6,188 bases of DNA, from positions 1-6,188 of the forward strand of contig NZ_DITB01000061.1 of NCBI RefSeq assembly GCF_002422095.1. The letters are read 5' to 3'. Below, in pieces: positions 1 through 5,337 of the stretch; the stretch's first letter is position 1; each line of letters starts with the position of its first letter. This DNA is from Flavobacterium sp. UBA6195. Lineage in GTDB: Bacteria; Bacteroidota; Bacteroidia; Flavobacteriales; Flavobacteriaceae. Made by a program: the position numbers and the translations under genes. Below the pieces are notes generated by a model. That model was not told the origin of the DNA. It searched no databases and was given only the letters and a program-made list of their open reading frames with translations.

Positions 1-150
1 ATAATTCGATATGTTAATGTTTGTTTCAGAACTACTAAGATCTAAAATATAATTATTAGAGGAATTTGTAGTACCATAACTCCCTAAAATCATTAAATAA
101 GCTGAATTTGCTCCGTTTAGTTTATAACTTACCATGCAGTATTGGTTATC
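1..150 (-). pseudogene. T9SS C-terminal sorting domain-like fragment, 5'-truncated, runs off the window edge
   Basis: The frame is open from 150 to the window edge, with an in-frame stop (TAG) at 151-153. From the ATG at 135 it reads MVSYKLNGANSAYLMILGS, followed by a segment ending SETNINISNY. From memory, this pattern (SYxLNG, SAYLMI, YILD, then ET-INISNY) matches the C-terminal module of flavobacterial secreted proteins exported by the type IX secretion system, which normally goes on to end in VDAKTLxKQ. A sorting domain belongs at the end of a long secreted protein. Here no signal peptide or passenger domain precedes it, and the frame begins only 24 bases after the stop of the lipoprotein gene. 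It is therefore most likely the 3' remnant of a gene whose body was replaced. It could also be an intact small ORF, since its end is not visible. Confidence 0.55.
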
Positions 151-159
151 CTATATACT

Positions 160-642
160 TTATTCAAATACTATTGGCTTTGTTGCTTTTGGAATTTTTA
201 CAATATGATACGGTTGCGTAACTACAGATGAACCATTGCCAGTTAATAAGTTTTCAACTGTAACTACTATATTATTTTCGTATTCTGTAATATTTGTTAT
301 ATCTATTGAATGTCCTCCGCCACCATAAACTTGATCGAAAACAGCAATTACAGTAAAATTTGTAAAATCGACGTTAGTTTCTATAAAGTGTTGAGCTAAA
401 TAGTCTTCTCCCAAGGGTAAATAATATGAATCTATTTGATTTAAAAGTAGATTCCAATTTGTTGATTCATTGTAAATAGTTTTTTGTTCCGAAATACCAA
501 CAGATGAGCTGACACCTACATTACGTTTACTAATTAATGTAGGATTTATTGTAACAGGAACAAACGGTGGTGTTGTTTCGGGTTCATCATTATTACAACT
601 TACAATAATGCAACTAACCAATAATAAGAATAAATTTTTCAT
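160..642 (-). CDS. PrcB-family lipoprotein (protease complex subunit PrcB-like domain)
   Basis: This encodes a 160-residue predicted lipoprotein. Residues 1-16 form a signal peptide (MKNLFLLLVSCIIVSC) ending in an I-V-S-C lipobox, so Cys16 would be lipidated. The following NNDEPE is acidic, as in Bacteroidota lipoproteins that can be exported to the cell surface. After a Pro/Thr-rich linker, residues about 60-160 match the PrcB C-terminal domain pattern as I know it: an NW-LL helix, VDFTNFTVIAVFD at 91-103, GGGGHSIDI at 107-115, and the closing TQPYHIVKIPK at 142-152. The family is named after a subunit of the Treponema dentilysin protease complex; its role in flavobacteria is not established. 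The frame extends 32 codons upstream to an ATG at 738, but that extension is Lys-rich and would bury the signal peptide, so I chose the start at 642. Gene scraps lie on both sides, and no operon partner is evident. Confidence 0.75.
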   Translation of the reverse strand: MKNLFLLLVSCIIVSCNNDEPETTPPFVPVTINPTLISKRNVGVSSSVGISEQKTIYNESTNWNLLLNQIDSYYLPLGEDYLAQHFIETNVDFTNFTVIAVFDQVYGGGGHSIDITNITEYENNIVVTVENLLTGNGSSVVTQPYHIVKIPKATKPIVFE

Positions 643-749
643 GTGTTTAAATTTTAATTTTTTAGCGGTAACATATGGTATCGCCTTTTTAATAATTGGT
701 TTTTGCTCACGCAAATTTTTTGTAAATGGCAATTTCATAACATATATTT

Positions 750-824
750 TTATTGTTTAACTAACGTTTTAGCGTCTACTACTTCCTTAGTTTCAGAACG
801 AACTCTTTCATGTGGTTTTGATAA
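750..824 (-). pseudogene. Remnant: last residues of a T9SS sorting domain
   Basis: On the minus strand the codons down to the TAA at 750-752 read EVVDAKTLVKQ-stop. From memory, this is the usual terminal peptide of flavobacterial T9SS C-terminal domains. The frame is open only from 824, and residues before EVVDAK (for example HERVRSETK) do not resemble the domain, so only the extreme 3' end seems to survive. It lies about 107 bases upstream of the lipoprotein start. It is not simply the missing end of the fragment at 1-150, because the order along the minus strand is wrong: this piece comes first. A chance match of about ten residues is possible but unlikely, because the motif is directly followed by the stop, as in real domains. 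Confidence 0.5.
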
Positions 825-878
825 TTATAAAAATACTATTTCTTTTGCATATTCCTACTATTACACTTTTAAATTTAA

Positions 879-929
879 ACATCAGAAGAAATTATAAAAC
901 TGGTCAACGACGCTCGTAAAAGAAGATAA
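879..929 (+). pseudogene. Remnant: last 16 codons of an unidentified plus-strand gene
   Basis: After an in-frame stop at 876-878, the plus strand reads TSEEIIKLVNDARKRR and ends with TAA at 927-929. A strong plus-strand terminator hairpin begins four bases later. The codons from 900 onward (CTG GTC AAC GAC GCT CGT) are clearly GC-richer than the AT-rich sequence to the left. An ordinary housekeeping-like C-terminus, a short gap and a terminator together suggest the 3' end of a real gene whose remainder was lost or replaced. I do not recognise the protein. No start codon lies in the frame. Confidence 0.4.
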
Positions 930-932
930 AAG

Positions 933-958
933 AAAATCCCGCGAAAGCGGGATTTTTT
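933..958 (+). terminator. Rho-independent terminator, potentially bidirectional
   Basis: A perfect 10-bp stem, AAAATCCCGC (933-942) with GCGGGATTTT (947-956), encloses a stable GAAA tetraloop. On the plus strand it is followed by a T-rich run through about 970, so it would stop transcription from the left (the gene remnant at 879-929). Read on the minus strand it is followed by TTTTCTTTTATCTTCTTTT, so it could also end the reverse transcriptase transcript, whose stop lies 93 bases away. Confidence 0.88.
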
Positions 959-1051
959 GTTTTTATTTTAATGATGAATGGATTTGAGCGGGAGAGGGAT
1001 AAGTTATACAATAAACCATGATATTAAGTAGAAATGTTGTTGAAGAATGAG

Positions 1052-2866
1052 CTAACTTATATTATATTGAGTTTCTAACCATTTTCTAAAATATGGATCT
1101 TTAACATATTCCAATACTTTTTTCTGAATATCTTTATTTTTTCGAATGACTTCTGAGTTTAAAACTGAGCATAAGACAAGAAATCTATTTAAAGAATATG
1201 GCTTTGTCATTTTAGGAGGAAATAAATAATAGTTAAGTTTTTGATCTAAAGCTGTTAGATTTCTAAAAAAATAAAGCTGGTTTGCTAAGGTAACAGTATT
1301 ATTAACTCCGGATGTAATTTGATTGTTCAATAATTTAAAAACTGATGAATTATTTGTAATTAATAGTCGAGATAAAATTGCGGTTACTTGGCGACGTAGA
1401 AAAGTATCAGCTTGCCATATGTATTGATATTTCTCAATAAAGTCAAGTAAGGTTTCTGGATGATTGTATTTTGCTTTAAACCAAAGTATACAATAAAAAT
1501 CAGATGGAATTTTTCTTGTTTTGGAAAATTCGGTAATGTTTTGTTCTAATTCTTTTAGAAATTTTTTAGACTCATCATTGACTGGAATTTGCCAATCAGT
1601 AACTATTAAGCAGATTTGATATAAAGAAATATCGTCGAAAACATCAATTTTTTCGAGAATTAACAAGACAGCTTTTGCAGTTTGCTTTGTGTAGCCGATG
1701 GTTGATAAATAATAAATTAGGTTTTGTCTTAGACCAGGAAAATTAATGTAAACTTCTGGAAGAATGTAGAGTAACGATTTAGAATTCAATTTGCCATATG
1801 TCGTTATGTAACGTTTAGCAATTTTATCCCAGTATTTTGGGGAAGTGTCTCTAAGATGCTGTTTAAATTTAGAGTGTAAGTTTTTACAAGTTTGATTATA
1901 TATTGTATCTGTTTTCTTCACTGTTTCTATTGAATCAATATATCTATTGGCTTCGATTTGAAAATGGAAAAATCCTTGTTCTTCGTTGTAAATATTAGTT
2001 TTCGCAATATTAAGTGCTAACCCTCTTGATTTTAAAATGTCAGAAATTGCACTTAATGTTTCAATTGCATCTTTTCTATTATCACTTGCAAAAACTATAT
2101 CATCCATCCAACGTGTAAATGAATCATCTGTTCTTTCTTTTAAAACGCTATCCATTTCAAATAAAAAACAATGCGCTAATAGTCTTATACCTTCTAAATT
2201 TGTTGTTGGTAAACCTTTTTCTGAATATGGTAGGTAGTCAGGTTTCCAAGAAACTCCTTCAATAACTTTAAATAGGAGGTCAACTAAAACTTCATCTATT
2301 TTTGCATAACTCGAAAATACTTTTCTTAGTTCACTTATATAAATTGAATCATAATAATTTGTCAAGTCGGTTACTGCTATTAATTCTCTCTGACTTTGAA
2401 AATTATAAATATGTTTCTGTAATTGCTTCCATTGTCTTCTCCATGATAAATTGTAATTATCTAATTGATGTGGTAATTTTACATTATTCTTATCACGAGA
2501 ATAAAAAGCATTTTTAGAAGGTTGGTTATTTAAAATTTCTTCAGCAACATATTCTACAAGAACTTGTAATACTAATGCATCTATTGGTTGAGGAATTACT
2601 AAGTGTCTGCATATTCCTAGTTTTTTTTCTATTCTGTAAATTAGAGGTTGGGATACTTGATAATTTCCAGATAAAATATCATTCCTCACAGCTTGTGCTC
2701 TGTCGTCCAAATTATAATTTAAATCATAGTGGTCAAATAAATCTTTTAAATCTAAATTTCGTAATTGTTCTCGAACAATTTTCCTCCAAGTGTCCTTAAT
2801 TTTTTTTTTTGAAAAAATATCCGAAAGAATTTCTTTTCTAAGTCGGTTAAATCTATCTGTTTGCAT
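1052..2866 (-). CDS. UG/Abi-type (DRT) antiphage reverse transcriptase with helical C-terminal region
   Basis: This is a 604-residue RNA-directed DNA polymerase. In order: a fingers motif with R87 and IPQPID (91-96); motif A DLTNYYDSI at 167-175, with catalytic D167 and an aromatic dNTP-gate residue at Y172; motif B beginning GLPTTNLEGIRLLAHCF at 218; motif C WMDD at 253-256, with catalytic D255 and D256 and Trp in place of the usual Tyr of YxDD; motif D near 278-293, with K289. Residues from about 325 onward are rich in repeated helices resembling the HEAT-like alpha-repeat half of UG/Abi defence RTs. There is no maturase, HNH or integrase domain, and it is far longer than a retron RT. These RTs act in phage defence, many with a noncoding RNA template. 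The SLATT gene upstream supports a UG17/DRT10-like assignment, but the exact UG group is my inference. The start at 2866 follows CCTAAAAAAATAG. The AT-rich composition suggests transfer. Confidence 0.88.
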   Translation of the reverse strand: MQTDRFNRLRKEILSDIFSKKKIKDTWRKIVREQLRNLDLKDLFDHYDLNYNLDDRAQAVRNDILSGNYQVSQPLIYRIEKKLGICRHLVIPQPIDALVLQVLVEYVAEEILNNQPSKNAFYSRDKNNVKLPHQLDNYNLSWRRQWKQLQKHIYNFQSQRELIAVTDLTNYYDSIYISELRKVFSSYAKIDEVLVDLLFKVIEGVSWKPDYLPYSEKGLPTTNLEGIRLLAHCFLFEMDSVLKERTDDSFTRWMDDIVFASDNRKDAIETLSAISDILKSRGLALNIAKTNIYNEEQGFFHFQIEANRYIDSIETVKKTDTIYNQTCKNLHSKFKQHLRDTSPKYWDKIAKRYITTYGKLNSKSLLYILPEVYINFPGLRQNLIYYLSTIGYTKQTAKAVLLILEKIDVFDDISLYQICLIVTDWQIPVNDESKKFLKELEQNITEFSKTRKIPSDFYCILWFKAKYNHPETLLDFIEKYQYIWQADTFLRRQVTAILSRLLITNNSSVFKLLNNQITSGVNNTVTLANQLYFFRNLTALDQKLNYYLFPPKMTKPYSLNRFLVLCSVLNSEVIRKNKDIQKKVLEYVKDPYFRKWLETQYNIS

Positions 2867-3003
2867 CTATTTTTTTAGGTTGTAAGGTTTAATTTACTAA
2901 TTTAAATGTCTCAAAAAACCAGTATTATCTGCCTAATTTTTAATATATAGTATTTTATAAGTCATTTCTAATGGCTATATAACTAATTTCCAGAACTAAA
3001 GAG
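2867..3003 (-). promoter_or_regulatory. Reverse transcriptase leader: shared upstream sequence, candidate promoter or ncRNA region
   Basis: These 137 bases precede the RT start and align in stretches with the sequence just upstream of the SLATT start (3861-3973). Shared words include gctatataac (2974-2983) with gcaatataac (3943-3952), and the 20 bases 2915-2934, which match 3886-3905 at 15 positions. A small two-tier hairpin can form: arms at 2944-2950 and 2975-2981, with an inner CATT/AATG stem at 2963-2973. I see no clear TAnnTTTG promoter element. Related RT systems carry a template RNA near the RT gene, so this is where one would look, but nothing here proves an RNA gene. Confidence 0.35.
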
Positions 3004-3175
3004 CTTTAGTTTTTCTGCCAATTTTTATAAAACTTGAATAAAGTGCAAAAAAGTCTTCTATAATTGCGAATTGTGTGGGTGCTATTTAAAAAAAACTAAA
3101 TTTTTAGTTATTTCCAATTCTAAATAGCATTTCGTTTATCATTTTAATTATATTTTCTTTGTCAGCATGCCTTAC
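2890..3175. repeat. Direct repeat copy A: degraded M42 3' end plus flank and leader
   Basis: This is one of two diverged copies of the same block flanking the SLATT gene; the other is at about 3868-4222. Three parts align in the same order and orientation. First, 3083-3175 aligns with the 3' end of the M42 peptidase gene from 4131. Second, 3004-3055 aligns with 3974-4030: 43 of 55 positions match, with one 2-base gap, sharing tagtttttctgc. Third, the leader aligns down to about 2890. The stretch 3060-3082 is unrelated to the longer 4031-4130 of copy B. Both outer limits are approximate, because identity fades. Confidence 0.75.
3086..3175 (-). pseudogene. Remnant of a second M42 peptidase gene, C-terminal tail only
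   Basis: The minus strand reads VRHADKEN, IIKMINEM, LFRIGNN, then a stop at 3104-3106, then KFSFF and a second stop at 3086-3088. The resident M42 protein ends VHRDDVEN, VIKLIYET, LLKIENN, ETFSYFK. Over the 23 residues before the first stop, 12 are identical, and several others are conservative changes (V/I, L/M, K/R, L/F). The similarity continues past the TAA, which sits where the resident gene has GAA (Glu357). Upstream the frame hits a stop at 3176-3178 and similarity is lost, close to the SLATT stop codon. It has no start codon and cannot make a working peptidase. The conservative differences look like those of a gene that diverged while functional, so I infer an orthologue tail from another species. 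Confidence 0.8.
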
Positions 3176-3203
3176 TCATCCCTTTATTATTAAAGTACTA
3201 TTA

Positions 3204-3860
3204 TTAAATCATTTTATAAATCGTCCATATTAATATTAATGGTAACAAGAAAATCACTACGTAATAATGAATAAAAATCAAATGGTTATACTTAAGTTTT
3301 GTCATAAATCTATTGTAAGAAGCAAACTCAAAGTTTATAAATAAGAACTTTATCTCATCCTTTTCATATTTTTTTAGGTTGTTTGTTGCTTGAAAAAAAA
3401 TAAAATCAATTGGTCTGTGATTGTCATATAAATCAATGATTTCATTATATTTTTTTTGCACTTTTTCAAATTTCTTATATTTATCCGAATCATTTAAAGA
3501 TGTATCCTCTTTTATAAATTCGATTTTTTTAAAAAGTTTTCCAATTTTTTTTGCACAATCATGAAATTTTTCAGCTTTCAAATTGTACTGCATTGAAGAT
3601 TCCATTAATACGAAAACCAACAATATAATTGAAACACATATAGCAATCAAGTTCAAAATGCCTATTGTTTTCTCATCAGTAATAATATTATATGGCTGAA
3701 ATAATGCAAGAACTATCACATAAACTGATAAGAAACTAGTTGCATAGGATGATAAATATTGTGTTTTATTTAATCTGTGATATGCATTAAATCTTGCAGA
3801 TTTTGTCTTCCATAATCTATCGTAAAGTTCATCTACTGTAGTTTGGCTTTGTATTCTCAT
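3204..3860 (-). CDS. SLATT-domain membrane protein (SLATT_5-like), putative defence effector
   Basis: This is a 218-residue protein with SLATT family 5 features: the early basic motif RLWKTKSARFNAYHRL (about 15-30), TM helix 1 at about 37-55, TM helix 2 at about 65-87 ending in LMESS, a long charged helical region with a YN..IDLYDNHRPIDF segment (about 138-153), and a third hydrophobic helix at about 193-216 near the C-terminus. SLATT proteins are predicted to perforate the membrane in bacterial conflict systems, causing dormancy or death after infection is sensed. Family 5 is known to co-occur with reverse transcriptases, one of which lies 337 bases downstream on the same strand. The frame extends to an ATG at 3899, but those 13 extra codons align with noncoding leader of the RT gene, so I prefer 3860. 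A TACCTTTA element (3875-3882, minus) resembles the flavobacterial -7 box. It is extremely AT-rich (14 G+C in 3361-3420). Confidence 0.82.
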   Translation of the reverse strand: MRIQSQTTVDELYDRLWKTKSARFNAYHRLNKTQYLSSYATSFLSVYVIVLALFQPYNIITDEKTIGILNLIAICVSIILLVFVLMESSMQYNLKAEKFHDCAKKIGKLFKKIEFIKEDTSLNDSDKYKKFEKVQKKYNEIIDLYDNHRPIDFIFFQATNNLKKYEKDEIKFLFINFEFASYNRFMTKLKYNHLIFIHYYVVIFLLPLILIWTIYKMI

Positions 3861-4013
3861 ATTTATTAAAGTATTAAAGGTAACTAAAACGAGTCTCATC
3901 TACCCATTTTGTGCATATATTTCTGGTTAAATCAATTCCCTTGCAATATAACAAAATTCTCACAAATAATTTGCTGTAGTTTTTCTGCAGTTTATGTTAA
4001 AATTTCAAAAAAG

Positions 4014-4046
4014 AGCAAAAAAAAGTCCTCAAAAAATGAGGACTTT
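4014..4046 (-). terminator. Rho-independent terminator of the M42 peptidase gene
   Basis: A perfect 10-bp stem pairs AAAGTCCTCA (4022-4031) with TGAGGACTTT (4037-4046) around five A residues. Read on the minus strand, the hairpin is followed by eight T residues (4017-4024, overlapping the stem base), about 90 bases after the M42 stop. The plus strand has no T-run after the hairpin, so it works in one direction only. Copy A retains just the T-tract arm (3047-3055), without a pairing partner, so the corresponding terminator there is dead. Confidence 0.88.
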
Positions 4047-4070
4047 AGGTTTTAGGGGTAAAAAAACTAT

Positions 4071-4122
4071 TCTCGATACATTTTTTGTTCCGCTTCACTT
4101 CACAAAAAACACTCGAACTGAC
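4071..4122. repeat. Hairpin-forming intergenic element, REP-like
   Basis: Perfect 8-bp inverted arms, TTTTTTGT (4081-4088) and ACAAAAAA (4102-4109), enclose 13 bases and are framed by TCTCGATACA on one side and CACTCGAACTGAC on the other. From memory, the minus-strand frame GTCAGTTCGAGTG ... TGTATCGAGA recurs around variable hairpins in many flavobacterial intergenic regions; I cannot verify that here. It lies just after the M42 stop, before its terminator, and is absent from copy A of the duplicated block. Confidence 0.5.
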
Positions 4123-4132
4123 GTTTTTTTTA

Positions 4133-5227
4133 TTATTTAAAATAACTAAACGTTTCGTTATTTTCAATTTTCAATAGCGTTTCGTAAATCAATTTAATAA
4201 CATTTTCTACGTCGTCGCGGTGAACCATTTCTACGGTTGTGTGCATATAACGCAACGGTAACGAAATCAAAGCCGAGGCAACTCCGCCATTGCTATACGC
4301 AAAAGCATCGGTATCGGTTCCCGTAACGCGAGAAGTAGCATGGCGTTGGAAAGGTATTTTGTTTGCTACTGCTGTGTCCACAATCATTTCACGTAAAATG
4401 TTTTGTGTCGCAGGAGCGTAGGCAATCACAGGTCCGCGTCCCATTTTTAAATCGCCTTCAATTTTTTTGTCAATCATTGGGGTAGTCGTATCGTGACAAA
4501 CATCGGTTACTATGGCAACGTTGGGTTTAATGCGTTGGGTAATCATTTCGGCACCACGCAAACCAATTTCCTCCTGCACTGAGTTTACGATGTACAATCC
4601 AAAAGGCAATTTCTTTTTGTTCTCCTTTAATAAACGCGCTACTTCGGCAATCATAAAACCACCCATGCGGTTATCAATCGCTCTACATACAAATTTATCG
4701 TGGTTTAAAATCTCAAAATTATCAGGATACGTAATCACACAACCCACATGAACGCCTAAAGCTTCTACTTCGGCTTTCGTTGAGCAACCACAATCAATAA
4801 ATATGTTTTCAATTTTTGCCGTTTCTTCTGCTTTTCCGCTTCTTCCACGTGTGTGAATCGCTGGCCAACCAAAAACACCACGCACAATACCTTTCTTCGT
4901 ATGTATGTTCACACGCTTCGATGGCGCAATCTGATGATCCGAACCTCCGTTTCTAATCACGTAGATTAATCCGTCATCGGTAATGTAATTCACATACCAC
5001 GAAATTTCATCGGCATGACCTTCAATCACCACTTTATAAGGCGCATCTGGATTAATAACACCCACCGCACTTCCGTAGGTATCGGTAATAAAAGTATCCA
5101 CATACGGTTTTAGGTAGTCCATCCAAATTTTTTGTCCTTCCGCTTCATGTCCCGTTGGCGAGGCATTATTCAAATAATTTTCCAAAAAAGTCATCGACGA
5201 CTTCTTTAATATCGATTTTGTGCTCAT
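4133..5227 (-). CDS. M42 family metallopeptidase (FrvX/glutamyl aminopeptidase-like)
   Basis: This is a 364-residue cytosolic aminopeptidase of the M42 family, which uses two metal ions and usually forms tetrahedral dodecamers that trim peptides from the N-terminus. The expected active-site residues are present: H71 in EGHADE (an M42 metal ligand), the bridging D185 in AIDNRMGG, the E219-E220 pair in VQEEIG (general base and ligand), D242 in VTDVCHD, and H329 in LRYMHTT. The start of the family is recognisable in NYLNNASPTGHE. Length is normal and no lesion is seen. It is GC-richer than the island (30 of 60 in 4261-4320), so it looks like host backbone. It is divergent from the DUF4294 gene, with 110 bases between the starts. 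A TATTTTTA element at 5253-5260 (minus) resembles a -7 box only weakly. Its 3' end has been duplicated next to the reverse transcriptase. Confidence 0.93.
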   Translation of the reverse strand: MSTKSILKKSSMTFLENYLNNASPTGHEAEGQKIWMDYLKPYVDTFITDTYGSAVGVINPDAPYKVVIEGHADEISWYVNYITDDGLIYVIRNGGSDHQIAPSKRVNIHTKKGIVRGVFGWPAIHTRGRSGKAEETAKIENIFIDCGCSTKAEVEALGVHVGCVITYPDNFEILNHDKFVCRAIDNRMGGFMIAEVARLLKENKKKLPFGLYIVNSVQEEIGLRGAEMITQRIKPNVAIVTDVCHDTTTPMIDKKIEGDLKMGRGPVIAYAPATQNILREMIVDTAVANKIPFQRHATSRVTGTDTDAFAYSNGGVASALISLPLRYMHTTVEMVHRDDVENVIKLIYETLLKIENNETFSYFK

Positions 5228-5287
5228 CTTAAAATATAATTTTTTGCTAATTTAAAAATAAGATATTAGAGTTTCACATAATTTCGA

Positions 5288-5295
5288 TAATTTTG
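5288..5295 (+). promoter_or_regulatory. Candidate flavobacterial -7 promoter element for the DUF4294 gene
   Basis: TAATTTTG matches the Bacteroidota -7 consensus TAnnTTTG exactly and lies 42 bases before the chosen ATG at 5338, which would give a short leader. No convincing TTG -33 element stands at the usual spacing (TTAG at 5266-5269 is the nearest), so support rests on the -7 box and its position. Confidence 0.5.
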
Positions 5296-5337
5296 GTTTA
5301 CTTTTTGCAGTGCGTTAAAAAGTTAAAAACAAACACC

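Larger units (their letters stand above)
3868..4222. repeat. Direct repeat copy B: intact M42 3' end, terminator flank and leader upstream of SLATT
   Basis: This is the partner of the block at 2890-3175. It holds the intact 3' end of the M42 gene (4133 to about 4222), an inserted-looking stretch with a hairpin element and terminator arm (4031-4130) that copy A lacks, the conserved flank 3974-4030, and a leader reaching into the upstream side of the SLATT gene. SLATT thus lies between two diverged direct copies about 970 bases apart. Outer limits are approximate. Confidence 0.72.

Noticed and set aside
643..738. 32-codon N-terminal extension of the lipoprotein
   Set aside because: It would place a Lys-rich stretch before a perfect lipoprotein signal peptide, so translation from 642 is far more likely.
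703..897. Plus-strand open frame of 64 codons overlapping the lipoprotein upstream region
   Set aside because: The composition is low-complexity with many Tyr, Phe and Lys residues, there is no recognisable motif, and it runs across minus-strand remnants that explain the sequence better.
999..1060. 8-bp inverted repeat ATAAGTTA / TAACTTAT at the RT stop codon
   Set aside because: The spacer is 46 bases, the arms are A/T-rich and the second arm overlaps the stop codon; this is expected by chance here.
2037..2799. Three plus-strand open frames opposite the reverse transcriptase gene
   Set aside because: They lie wholly inside the RT coding region on the other strand, and their translations show no domain features; they follow from its codon pattern.
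1052..2866. RT as a retron or group II intron protein
   Set aside because: It is about twice retron RT length, no msr/msd-like structured RNA is seen beside it, and there is no maturase, HNH domain or intron RNA.
2994..3011. Palindrome AACTAAA-GAGC-TTTAGTT as a terminator or operator
   Set aside because: The weak A/T stem is followed by only a few T residues on the plus strand, where no gene precedes it, and the aligned position in copy B does not keep it.
4512..4751. Plus-strand open frame opposite the M42 gene
   Set aside because: It is antisense to the conserved metal-binding core of the peptidase and has no features of its own.
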